From Oligoflexaceae bacterium (GTDB lineage Bacteria > Bdellovibrionota_B > Oligoflexia > Oligoflexales > Oligoflexaceae): a stretch of DNA of 9,183 nt. Under the pieces are notes generated by a model. That model worked only from the letters and a program-made list of their open reading frames with translations, searched no databases and was not told where the DNA came from. How positions within the stretch are numbered: the stretch's first letter is position 1; every line of letters starts with the position of its first letter. Positions 1 to 5,536 of this stretch are shown one piece after another. The stretch lies in NCBI GenBank assembly GCA_947474445.1, contig CANJJY010000161.1, positions 1-9,183 of the forward strand, written 5' to 3'. A program made the translations under genes and the position numbers.

Positions 1-996
1 GATGTGAAATCGGGGCAATTGGCAGGCCTAAAAAACCTTTCGATCAGAAAAGTGACCGTCAGCGAGAGTCTCCCGCGCTCCTATCAAAGCTATGTCGAGC
101 TCCTCGTCAGTGAAAAGATTAAATCCAATTCCAAAGTCAAACTGATCAGTTGCCTGCCTTGCAAGACGAAGAACACGCGCATCGTCGATGACAAACTGAT
201 GATCAGCTCGCCGACGACCAACGCCGAAGACATGAACCGCGCCGCCTCGCAGCTGTCCATCGACAACTTCATGGATGTCGTCCTCGTCTATCATACGACC
301 CACATGGTGCTAGCTTTTCAAGTCTTTGACACGACGAGTAAGGAACTGACGTGGACCCACACCTATAACAGTGAAACCATCAAATCCCGCTATCAGCGCA
401 TGGCCGTCGATTTCAGTCAGATCGAAAAGGGTCGCAATAGCGAAGAGTATGTCCCGGAATTTCGCTATCTCATCGGCTTCGGTGCCGGATCCGTGCCGAA
501 CGTGACGGCCAATGCCCGCGAGAAAAGTGTGTTGACGCTGCAACTCCGCGGCACCGAAAAATTCGACAATCGACGCAGTGAGTTCGGTCTGCTGACCACC
601 ATCAATATCGCGACGAGCAGCCTTGCGAGCGAGTATCCCTCGGAAGGAAAAACCGAGGACGCTGCGGACGGCACGACCGACGCCGAAGCAAAGAGTGCTC
701 CGACGCCCTTTAAGAGTTCGATTGGGCTCTTTGCCGTATTCGCCCATAACTTTCTCGGTACCCTCGAGTCCTATAACGAGGTGCGGCAGGGCATCAATGG
801 AGCGATAGGCCTCCATCTGGCGTCGGGCTACCTAGCGCCGGCTATTCGCGCTGGCTGGGACGTTTATCTTGGGCGGCGTTTTTCCGTCAATACCAGCCTG
901 ATCCTGGTCAGTTCTGCCAACATCCTCGTCAAAAACAAATTCGTTCGCGTGCCAGGAGGGGTCGGTGGTGATTTGGCTATATCCTACAACTTCTAA
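1..996 (+). CDS. Envelope protein with beta-barrel-like C terminus (5' truncated by window)
   Basis: The reading frame is open to the left edge, so this is very likely the 3' part of a longer gene; the GTG at position 4 has no visible ribosome-binding site and should not be taken as the start. About 331 residues are visible. The first roughly 125 alternate helix and strand (an SYQSYVELLVSEKI helix, then VDDKLMIS, then DVVLVYHTTHMVLAFQVFD strands). This resembles the small alpha/beta modules of CsgG/FlgO/TolB-N type envelope proteins, but I cannot prove that. From about residue 150 the sequence is rich in alternating hydrophobic strands with Gly and aromatic residues (YLIGFGAGSV, LLTTINIATSS, SIGLFAVFAHNF, AIGLHLASGYL, SVNTSLILVSS) and ends in SYNF. 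A terminal Phe after an alternating strand is the classic BAM signature of an outer-membrane barrel. An acidic insert near residues 215-235 could be a surface loop. The 3' end overlaps the next gene. Function unknown; outer-membrane location is inferred. Confidence 0.75.
   Translation, partial: DVKSGQLAGLKNLSIRKVTVSESLPRSYQSYVELLVSEKIKSNSKVKLISCLPCKTKNTRIVDDKLMISSPTTNAEDMNRAASQLSIDNFMDVVLVYHTTHMVLAFQVFDTTSKELTWTHTYNSETIKSRYQRMAVDFSQIEKGRNSEEYVPEFRYLIGFGAGSVPNVTANAREKSVLTLQLRGTEKFDNRRSEFGLLTTINIATSSLASEYPSEGKTEDAADGTTDAEAKSAPTPFKSSIGLFAVFAHNFLGTLESYNEVRQGINGAIGLHLASGYLAPAIRAGWDVYLGRRFSVNTSLILVSSANILVKNKFVRVPGGVGGDLAISYNF
954..960 (+). promoter_or_regulatory. Strong Shine-Dalgarno inside the upstream gene
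   Basis: AGGAGGG lies within the last codons of the upstream barrel-like gene, 4 to 5 bases before a GTG at 965 and 7 to 8 bases before a second in-frame GTG at 968. It supports a start for the TPR lipoprotein that overlaps the upstream gene, although it does not decide between the two GTG codons. Confidence 0.7.
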
Positions 997-1735
997 GGCC
1001 CGCCCGCAGACGGCCATCTCGCTGCTTTTGCTTTCGATTCTGATGTGCACCTGCAAGAGCCAAAGCGATCCTTACGACGAACTCAGTGACGGTCAAATCT
1101 CCTATCCCTTCACGGACAAGACGGAAAAGATCGGGCGCGATCCGGCCAAGAACGATCATTTTGTCATTCGCAGCGTGCGCGGCCAATCTGAATATATCGT
1201 TGAAATTCCGGATGGCGGCGATGATTACGATATTATGGTGCCGATGCAGGGTCTGCCGGGGGGTGGCGGCGAGGCAAAAAAAGATCCTAAAAACCCTCAA
1301 ATTACCGATCGCGAACTGATTTCCGCGATGCCCAAGCCCGATGCGAGCCAGGAACGCGATCGAGCGATGCTCGAAGATGCCTTGGGAGTGGGCGCGACGG
1401 AGGGATCGGAAGAAGGCCCTAGCTACAGTCTCGGCCTCGCTAAAGTCATGGAATATTATAAAACCAAACAGTTCGAGTACGCGCTGATCGAGATCAATCA
1501 GCTGCTATCCTTTTATCCCAACGCCGCGCGCCTCTATAAGATGAAGGGAACCATTCTCTTGAAAACGGGTGAATTGGATCTCGCCGAGAGAGCGTGGACA
1601 CGAGCCGTTGAACTGGATCCCAAAGATAAAGCCATCAGCCGCGGTCTCGAACGCATGCGAAAGCGCAAAGAAGTCAAAGCCGATCCGGCCAAGAAAGAAT
1701 CTCGCCGAACCCGCCGCTGGAATCCGAATTTTTAA
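965..1735 (+). CDS. Probable lipoprotein with two C-terminal TPR units
   Basis: A 256-residue product. The N terminus has a few residues with one Lys and one Arg, then the hydrophobic stretch AISLLLLSILM followed by CTC (Cys 28 and 30). This looks like an export signal with a lipobox-like end, but the residues before Cys do not match the L-[AS]-[GA]-C consensus well, so lipidation is uncertain. Residues about 35-150 are polar, acidic and low in predicted structure, with a Gly-rich turn (LPGGGGEA). Residues about 154-235 form two TPR-like helical hairpins (KVMEYYKTKQFEYALIEINQ; LYKMKGTILLKTGELDLAER, then AVELDPKDK), followed by a very basic tail ending NPNF. TPRs mediate protein-protein contacts, so a periplasmic scaffold or accessory role for the barrel-like protein encoded just upstream is plausible. 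The start overlaps the upstream gene by 32 bases (29 if GTG 968 is used), implying a shared transcript and probably coupled translation. No enzyme motif is seen. Confidence 0.8.
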   Translation: MVIWLYPTTSKARPQTAISLLLLSILMCTCKSQSDPYDELSDGQISYPFTDKTEKIGRDPAKNDHFVIRSVRGQSEYIVEIPDGGDDYDIMVPMQGLPGGGGEAKKDPKNPQITDRELISAMPKPDASQERDRAMLEDALGVGATEGSEEGPSYSLGLAKVMEYYKTKQFEYALIEINQLLSFYPNAARLYKMKGTILLKTGELDLAERAWTRAVELDPKDKAISRGLERMRKRKEVKADPAKKESRRTRRWNPNF

Positions 1736-1754
1736 ATAACATTGAAGTTGATTG

Positions 1755-2627
1755 TCAGTCGAAGATTTCAGCGCAATCCCGCTTTGGTTTCAAGTCCTCG
1801 CAACGGTCACGGACTGATTTTCTTTCCTCATCGTTTAAAACCTTGGATCGAATAATCTGCAATCTAAAGGTACTCCGACTCTCGTGGACGATATCGGCCT
1901 CGACTTGATAGAGATATTTGGCTTTTTCCCAGGCATTCTCACGTCCAAAGAGCAGCACCCGGATAGGATCTGGTTTAACAGTGAACTTTTGCCAGATGTT
2001 GAGTCCCGCCTGCGTGAACAGCGAGGGCATAAACCCCGTATCGCGCTCCCCTGACTGAGGAAATTCCCAGTAGTCGATCGACAGAGGGTAAAAAGCGATC
2101 AGCTTGGAATCGGCCGGGACCTTGAACTTGTGCCGCAAAAGGCGCTCAGCCTCTTCCTGCGTCGCCGGTTCCATGGGACAGGAGGTCGGCAAATGGAAAC
2201 TGATCAGGCTCGGATTGTTCTCGGTTCCGCCTTTGCGATCGATGCGTCCACGTCCGCGGGTGCAAGGAAAGCCCATCGCCGTCCACGCACTGCCTCGGAT
2301 AAATCCTTGCTCGCCTGAAGCTAGGGTGCAGGTTTTCAAAAACCCCAGCATGATCAAAGGCGGCTTTTCGACGATAGAAGGCATGCTGACGGCTGGACTC
2401 AGGGATAAACAGTTTTCATCGACGACCGGCTCCGCGCTTTTCACAGCGGGCGGAGGCGGCGGCGGTGGCAAAGGCGCAGCCGGTTCGGGCGGGATCTCAG
2501 CTGGGTGAACGACCGCCGCTTCCTTTTTATGATGGGAAACAGGAGGCTGAATTTCAGGCTGAGGCTGCACGGAGTCGTCGCTACAGGCGCACAGGAGACA
2601 AATGATCCAGGGTAAAGTCCGCTTCAA
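1755..2627 (-). CDS. Proline-rich, cysteine-rich lipoprotein of unknown function
   Basis: I place the start at the TTG at 2627, giving 290 residues. The ORF stays open upstream to an ATG at 2756, but TTG is preceded by GGAGGA with 8 bases spacing and yields a compact lipoprotein signal: MKRT, then LPWIICLL, then the lipobox L-C-A-C with Cys 15 followed by SDD. The Asp at +3 and Ser at +2 do not predict inner-membrane retention strongly. Residues 22-62 form a Pro/Glu/His-rich tether including a run of seven prolines, suitable for spanning periplasm or peptidoglycan. The folded part has six more cysteines (73, 100, 122, 150, 276, 285), an even number compatible with three disulfides. No recognised domain or catalytic motif is seen. 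The gene converges with the TPR lipoprotein gene across only 19 bases and lies downstream of flagellin, but it has its own candidate promoter. Confidence 0.8.
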   Translation of the reverse strand: MKRTLPWIICLLCACSDDSVQPQPEIQPPVSHHKKEAAVVHPAEIPPEPAAPLPPPPPPPAVKSAEPVVDENCLSLSPAVSMPSIVEKPPLIMLGFLKTCTLASGEQGFIRGSAWTAMGFPCTRGRGRIDRKGGTENNPSLISFHLPTSCPMEPATQEEAERLLRHKFKVPADSKLIAFYPLSIDYWEFPQSGERDTGFMPSLFTQAGLNIWQKFTVKPDPIRVLLFGRENAWEKAKYLYQVEADIVHESRSTFRLQIIRSKVLNDEERKSVRDRCEDLKPKRDCAEIFD

Positions 2628-2635
2628 CGTCTCTT

Positions 2636-2641
2636 TCCTCC
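2636..2641 (-). promoter_or_regulatory. Shine-Dalgarno that decides a TTG start
   Basis: On the - strand GGAGGA is followed by 8 bases and then TTG at 2627. Neither in-frame ATG further upstream has both a comparable site and a signal peptide behind it, so this site is the main argument for the short lipoprotein form. Confidence 0.7.
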
Positions 2642-2661
2642 GACAATTCCACCATAAACGT

Positions 2662-2670
2662 ATTGTATCA
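2662..2670 (-). promoter_or_regulatory. Candidate extended -10 promoter of the lipoprotein gene
   Basis: Read on the - strand the sequence is TGATACAAT, which fits the extended -10 form TGn-TATAAT with one mismatch. No convincing -35 box lies 16-18 bases upstream. Transcription would begin near 2655, leaving a leader of under 30 bases before the TTG start at 2627. A longer protein starting at 2756 could not come from this promoter. Confidence 0.4.
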
Positions 2671-2763
2671 TCGCATACAGGATTAGCTAGACGCCGTTTC
2701 ATCGACTTCTTAAGTAACTCTTTTCTGCAGCGATCGAGCCAAACCATCAGTGGCACTGTGAAT

Positions 2764-2793
2764 ACGACGGGGAGGGTATTCCCCCACCGTCGT
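2764..2793 (-). terminator. Strong hairpin 3' of flagellin
   Basis: On the - strand ACGACGG TGGGGG AATA CCCTCC CCGTCGT folds into a stem of about 13 pairs with one G-U pair and one mismatch, and an AATA loop. It lies 38 bases beyond the flagellin stop codon. It has no U tract after the stem on either strand, so it is not a textbook intrinsic terminator. It may instead be a 3' stabilising structure or a terminator aided by another factor. Its position makes a role in ending or protecting the flagellin mRNA the simplest reading. Confidence 0.55.
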
Positions 2794-2831
2794 TCAAAAA
2801 CATCACACCCGTCCTTTGAGAGACAGGAAGA

Positions 2832-3713
2832 TTAGAGCAACTTGAGAGCCAACTCAGGAATGGCCGACGCTTGAGCCAAGACCGAAGCACCCGCTTGACC
2901 CAAAATCCGGTTCTGAGTAAATTCAGCGGTCACTTCAGCAAAGTCGACATCGCGGATGCGGCTACGACTGGTAGACATATTTTCGACTTGGATGCCGAGG
3001 TTATTGATCGTCGATTCTAGACGGCTCTGCTTGGCGCCGAGAGTAGCGCGGTTACCCGCCACTTTCTTGATGGCCGTATCGATAACCGTCAATTTATCAG
3101 CCGCGGTCTGCCGATCGAAGGCTCCATCGACTTCCATGGGACCAATTTCTTCGCCATGGGTCAGGCCGAGCACGTTTTCTGCATCGATCTTGACGGAATC
3201 GATGTCGATGAGAATCGTATCCGTGTTTGCTATCGTTCCATCACCGGCTCCGACATGGATCGATAGCTCGCCGACGCCATTGTTCTTGTCCGCACCGCCG
3301 AGCAAAGACAGACCGTTGAATTCTGTCGTATTCGAGATCCGGTCAATTTCCTCGACCAGCTGGGTATATTCCTTGTTCGTGTAGGACCGCTCGAGATTGC
3401 CGAGGGTATCCGACGCCGATTGCGTGGCGAGTTCCCGCATCCGGATCAGGATGTTTGAAATCTCGTTCATACTTCCTTCAGCAACCTGGATCAGAGAGAC
3501 ACCGTCGCTGGCATTGCGCTTGGCTTGGTTCATCGAACGAATCTTACCGGTCAAGGTTTCAGAAATCGCGAGACCAGCCGCATCATCGGCCGACTTGTTG
3601 ATCCGGTAGCCGGAAGCCAACTTTTCCATGTTGCTCCCCATCGCCGAGGTGGTGTCGCGCAAACGGCGTTGAGCGGTCAAAGACGGGACGTTAGTTTTAA
3701 TGCGAAGGCCCAT
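2832..3713 (-). CDS. fliC: Flagellin (filament subunit)
   Basis: The flagellar filament protein, secreted by the flagellar type III apparatus and polymerised outside the cell. The ATG at 3713 is chosen because it gives the standard flagellin N terminus MGLRIKTNVPSLTAQRRL and has AGGAG 8 bases upstream; the open frame upstream of it is not coding. The product has 293 residues. The N-terminal D0/D1 helices cover about 1-135 with hallmark segments (KLASGYRINKSADDAAGLAIS; ISNILIRMRELATQSASDT; YTQLVEEIDRISNTTEFNG). A short variable domain covers about 140-200, and the C-terminal D1/D0 about 205-293 (NNLGIQVENMSTSRSRIRDVDFA, then QAGASVLAQA, ending ALKLL). The LIRMRELATQS region corresponds to the TLR5-recognised site of other flagellins and is of the conserved type. 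The small variable domain makes this a compact flagellin. It stands alone here, with no chaperone (FliS) or cap (FliD) gene next to it, and its promoter is FliA-like. The symbol fla/fliC is by family; the paralogue number is unknown. Confidence 0.97.
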   Translation of the reverse strand: MGLRIKTNVPSLTAQRRLRDTTSAMGSNMEKLASGYRINKSADDAAGLAISETLTGKIRSMNQAKRNASDGVSLIQVAEGSMNEISNILIRMRELATQSASDTLGNLERSYTNKEYTQLVEEIDRISNTTEFNGLSLLGGADKNNGVGELSIHVGAGDGTIANTDTILIDIDSVKIDAENVLGLTHGEEIGPMEVDGAFDRQTAADKLTVIDTAIKKVAGNRATLGAKQSRLESTINNLGIQVENMSTSRSRIRDVDFAEVTAEFTQNRILGQAGASVLAQASAIPELALKLL

Positions 3714-3737
3714 GACTAGAACTCCTGAGGGTGTGAG

Positions 3738-3754
3738 TGCCAAAGTTGTTGGCA
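3738..3754 (-). other. Stem-loop in the flagellin mRNA leader
   Basis: TGCCAA and TTGGCA form a perfect 6-base inverted repeat around a 5-base loop. If transcription starts just downstream of the FliA-type -10 element, this lies wholly within the 5' leader, about 11 bases upstream of the Shine-Dalgarno. It could be a post-transcriptional control element or a protein-binding palindrome. A 6-pair stem could also arise by chance. Confidence 0.35.
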
Positions 3755-3769
3755 AATGTTTCAAGAAAC

Positions 3770-3797
3770 CTATCGTCACCCACCCAAACGAGCTTAG
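3770..3797 (-). promoter_or_regulatory. FliA (sigma-28) type flagellin promoter
   Basis: On the - strand CTAAG is followed by exactly 15 bases and then GACGATAG. The enterobacterial sigma-28 consensus is CTAAA-N15-GCCGATAA, so the match is 4 of 5 and 6 of 8 with the correct spacer. Transcription would start near 3762, giving a leader of about 50 bases. Flagellin genes are the standard late (class III) targets of FliA, which makes this a well-supported assignment. Confidence 0.75.
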
Positions 3798-3831
3798 GCA
3801 AAACAGCAAGTGAGGCTTAATTTTTTCACAC

Positions 3832-3927
3832 AGGAGCTTTGAATGAAAACCAAAAAGTTGTGTTTCCGGCTTTCTTTTAAGGAGCTTCTGAGATGAACCA
3901 AAAAACGCAGGGACGCTGGTTTTTTAT
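3832..3927 (+). repeat. Diverged 48-base tandem duplication
   Basis: Two adjacent units, starting at 3832 and 3880, share AGGAGCTT, then an ATGAA-A/C-CAAAAA core, and at their far ends similar CGGCTTTCTTTTAAGGAG and GCTGGTTTTTTATCAAGG segments. A weaker relative of the far-end segment (GGCTTAATTTTTTCACACAGGAG) precedes the first unit. The middle of the unit has diverged. The second unit overlaps the rho-independent terminator, so part of the similarity may reflect shared T-rich composition. Confidence 0.5.
3843..3896 (+). CDS. Possible 17-residue micro-ORF
   Basis: AGGAG followed by 6 bases and ATG opens a very short basic peptide, MKTKKLCFRLSFKELLR. The stop codon overlaps the ATG of a second micro-ORF as ATGA. 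It lies antisense to the space between the membrane-protein gene and the flagellin promoter. A weak sigma-70-like pair, TTGGCA at 3749 and TATCGT at 3771 with 16 bases between, lies upstream. The ribosome-binding site is good, but a peptide this short has little statistical support. It may simply be noise. Confidence 0.2.
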   Translation: MKTKKLCFRLSFKELLR

Positions 3928-3958
3928 CAAGGCGCCCCTGAACTTTTCTCAAACGTGA
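3893..3958 (+). CDS. Possible 21-residue micro-ORF, coupled to the previous one
   Basis: AAGGAG with 8 bases spacing precedes an ATG overlapping the stop of the first micro-ORF. The peptide is MNQKTQGRWFFIKAPLNFSQT. It resembles the first one loosely (a K..R..F.K..L pattern) because the two sit in duplicated DNA, although their reading frames are offset relative to the 48-base repeat. It is read through the hairpin of the terminator serving the opposite strand, which lowers the chance that it is a selected gene. Confidence 0.15.
   Translation: MNQKTQGRWFFIKAPLNFSQT
3900..3940 (-). terminator. Rho-independent terminator of the membrane-protein gene
   Basis: On the - strand CAGGGGCGC and GCGTCCCTG form a 9-pair stem with one G-U pair, a 15-base loop, and after CG a run of six T. 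This is a canonical intrinsic terminator about 80 bases beyond the stop codon of the polytopic membrane protein. It insulates the flagellin promoter downstream from read-through. On the opposite strand the stem is followed by AACTTTTCTC, so it may act weakly in both directions. Confidence 0.8.
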
Positions 3959-4019
3959 AGCAATGATTTTCAAAAGAAATATTATTTAAACTCAAAAATA
4001 TGCTTGTTTAGCCAATGGA

Positions 4020-5378
4020 TCAGGGCTCTTCTCGGCGCTTGCGCCCGAGCAAGCGTTTGGCGCCGCGCTGGAGGAGATAGCGCGGCAGGAATTCGAGGAG
4101 GATTTGATAGAGGGAGAGCAGACCCAAACCGAGGATCAGAGCTTCCCACCAGAGAAGGATACGCGGCGCCATATAAAAGGCAATCGCTTCGCCCGGCAGA
4201 AAGAGGAGATCGCCGATCAAACTCCCAAAGCTACTGAAGATGATACCGAGCGTCGTCGCCAGAATCAGTGAGCGCAGGCCGAGCAGCCAGGAGGTTCGCA
4301 TGAGGAGCACGCAGAGCAGACCAATCATGGCGATCCCCAGATCGCGATCGATAGGATTGAGCCAGGCACTCAACCAGGCTCGCACGTGATCCGGCCGCCA
4401 CGCAAAGCTGGGGGCCAGTAGAAAATTACGCTGAAGAAAGGTCAGAATAAAGAGTTCACCTAATACCAACATGACGCCACTGCCGACGAAGATCCAGGTG
4501 CGGCGGACAAATCCTCCCTGCTGCCAGAGGCGGGCGATACCGCCGGGTACCGGTCTGAAGATGCCACCTTCCCTATCGAGAGCGGCGGCGCGTGAGGATT
4601 GAGCCGCCATGAGATCCCGCCAAGGCCACCAACGGGTGTAGAAGAGATCCGATCCTAGATTTTGCGAATGTTCTTCGCCCCCAATTCTTTCCCAGCCATA
4701 GCGTTGGCCGTACCAGAGAAGAAGGGGCAGGACAAAGGCGAGGAAAGTAAAACCAGGTTCCAAGGGAACGAGCCAGGCGATGCTCAGGTAGTAAGCCGCC
4801 ATCAACCAGGGCGAGCCGGACCTGAGCCAATGGGCGAGACTGATTCCCCACACGGCCAATCCCATGGCGATGAGATGATCCGCTCCGATTTGCCCTAGAG
4901 CTGCTACCAGCCGACCGCGACTGAGAAGCGCGACGGCCGATGCGAGCGCGACGATCCACGAATGCGTGAGGATGCGCGTCAGCAGCATGAGAATCAGCAG
5001 GGTGCTAATCAACAGACCTTGGTTGTAGCGAATGAAACCAGGAATTCCAAACGCGCCACTTTTACATGACATATCTACCATGATATGAAAGGCCCAGCTA
5101 TTCACCCATCCAGGACGATGAGCGCTTTGATGCAGACCGGGGTCTTTGTGCGGAATTCTTTGTTCAAACGATCGCGCACAGGTATCCAGCGGCTCCGCCT
5201 GTTCAAAAGCAAAATGGCTTTCAGGGGCAAAACTAATGATATATGTCCGCAGATCCATCCAAACCAATCGCATGAGGATCATAACGAGCAGCGCGAGGCT
5301 GAGACCTAATTTCCATTCGTATGCCCGCAAGGTGGAGACTCCCCTATCCATATAAAAACGAGGCGGCCACCGCCGCAT
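4020..5378 (-). CDS. Polytopic inner-membrane protein, unknown function
   Basis: A 452-residue, strongly hydrophobic product. The ATG at 5378 follows GGAGTAAGG at a workable distance; an internal ATG nine codons later has no such site. The N terminus is basic (MRRWPPRFYMDRG), then transmembrane helix 1 spans about 23-40. A large polar loop of about 80 residues (42-119) with several His, Asp and three Cys follows, then hydrophobic helices near 120-137, 139-153, 166-183, 191-203, 205-222, 295-315, 347-361, 365-385 and 407-429. A polar loop of about 65 residues separates the two groups. The C terminus is basic (KRLLGRKRREEP), suggesting both ends are cytoplasmic. A first helix followed by a long extracytoplasmic loop starting with an acidic residue (Asp 42) is the layout of GT-C glycosyltransferases, but I see no confident family motif, so I leave it unnamed. 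It is divergent from the sensor-like gene across about 158 bases and has its own terminator. Confidence 0.85.
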   Translation of the reverse strand: MRRWPPRFYMDRGVSTLRAYEWKLGLSLALLVMILMRLVWMDLRTYIISFAPESHFAFEQAEPLDTCARSFEQRIPHKDPGLHQSAHRPGWVNSWAFHIMVDMSCKSGAFGIPGFIRYNQGLLISTLLILMLLTRILTHSWIVALASAVALLSRGRLVAALGQIGADHLIAMGLAVWGISLAHWLRSGSPWLMAAYYLSIAWLVPLEPGFTFLAFVLPLLLWYGQRYGWERIGGEEHSQNLGSDLFYTRWWPWRDLMAAQSSRAAALDREGGIFRPVPGGIARLWQQGGFVRRTWIFVGSGVMLVLGELFILTFLQRNFLLAPSFAWRPDHVRAWLSAWLNPIDRDLGIAMIGLLCVLLMRTSWLLGLRSLILATTLGIIFSSFGSLIGDLLFLPGEAIAFYMAPRILLWWEALILGLGLLSLYQILLEFLPRYLLQRGAKRLLGRKRREEP

Positions 5379-5433
5379 CAGACCTTACTCCAAAGACTTC
5401 TCCCATAGTGCAGAAAAAAGAAAATCCTGGCGA

Positions 5434-5461
5434 ATGATATCGGCTAACCCCGCCCTTTTAA
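5434..5461 (-). promoter_or_regulatory. Candidate sigma-70-type promoter of the membrane-protein gene
   Basis: On the - strand TTAAAA, a 16-base spacer and TATCAT give a 4 of 6 and 5 of 6 match to the housekeeping consensus. The start would fall near 5427, about 50 bases before the ATG at 5378. In the remainder of the divergent interval I see no convincing promoter for the + strand gene, only a TTAAAG-TTAAAG repeat near 5492-5503. Confidence 0.35.
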
Positions 5462-5523
5462 CTGCCGCTGGACCATTCGAGCGTGCAGAGTTAAAGTTAA
5501 AGATATTCCATACAAGTTGGGCT

Positions 5524-5530
5524 GGTGAGG
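5524..5530 (+). promoter_or_regulatory. Ribosome-binding site favouring GTG 5537
   Basis: GGTGAGG ends 6 bases before the GTG at 5537, the normal distance. The earlier in-frame GTG at 5525 lies inside this site and has no good site of its own, so the later codon is the better start for the sensor-like protein. Confidence 0.45.
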
Positions 5531-5536
5531 TTCTTA

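Noticed and set aside
310..816. - strand ORF inside the left-edge gene
   Set aside because: No ribosome-binding site or family resemblance; the + strand frame gives alternating strands and a barrel-type C terminus.
2450..2475. GGCGGC-type simple repeat
   Set aside because: It encodes the polyproline run of the lipoprotein tether on the - strand and needs no separate explanation.
2748..2758. CAGTGGCACTG inverted repeat between flagellin and the lipoprotein gene
   Set aside because: The arms are 5 bases with a single-base centre, too short for a hairpin and not unusual by chance; it may be an operator half-site, but nothing supports that.
3714..3809. N-terminal extension of flagellin from the ATG at 3809
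   Set aside because: Flagellins begin at MGLRI-type sequence, a good Shine-Dalgarno precedes 3713, and the extension overlaps the FliA-type promoter.
5437..5444. GCCGATAT on the - strand, a near-perfect sigma-28 -10 element upstream of the membrane-protein gene
   Set aside because: At the required 15-base distance there is no CTAAA-like -35 element; only a TTAAAA at a shorter distance is present, which fits a sigma-70 reading better.
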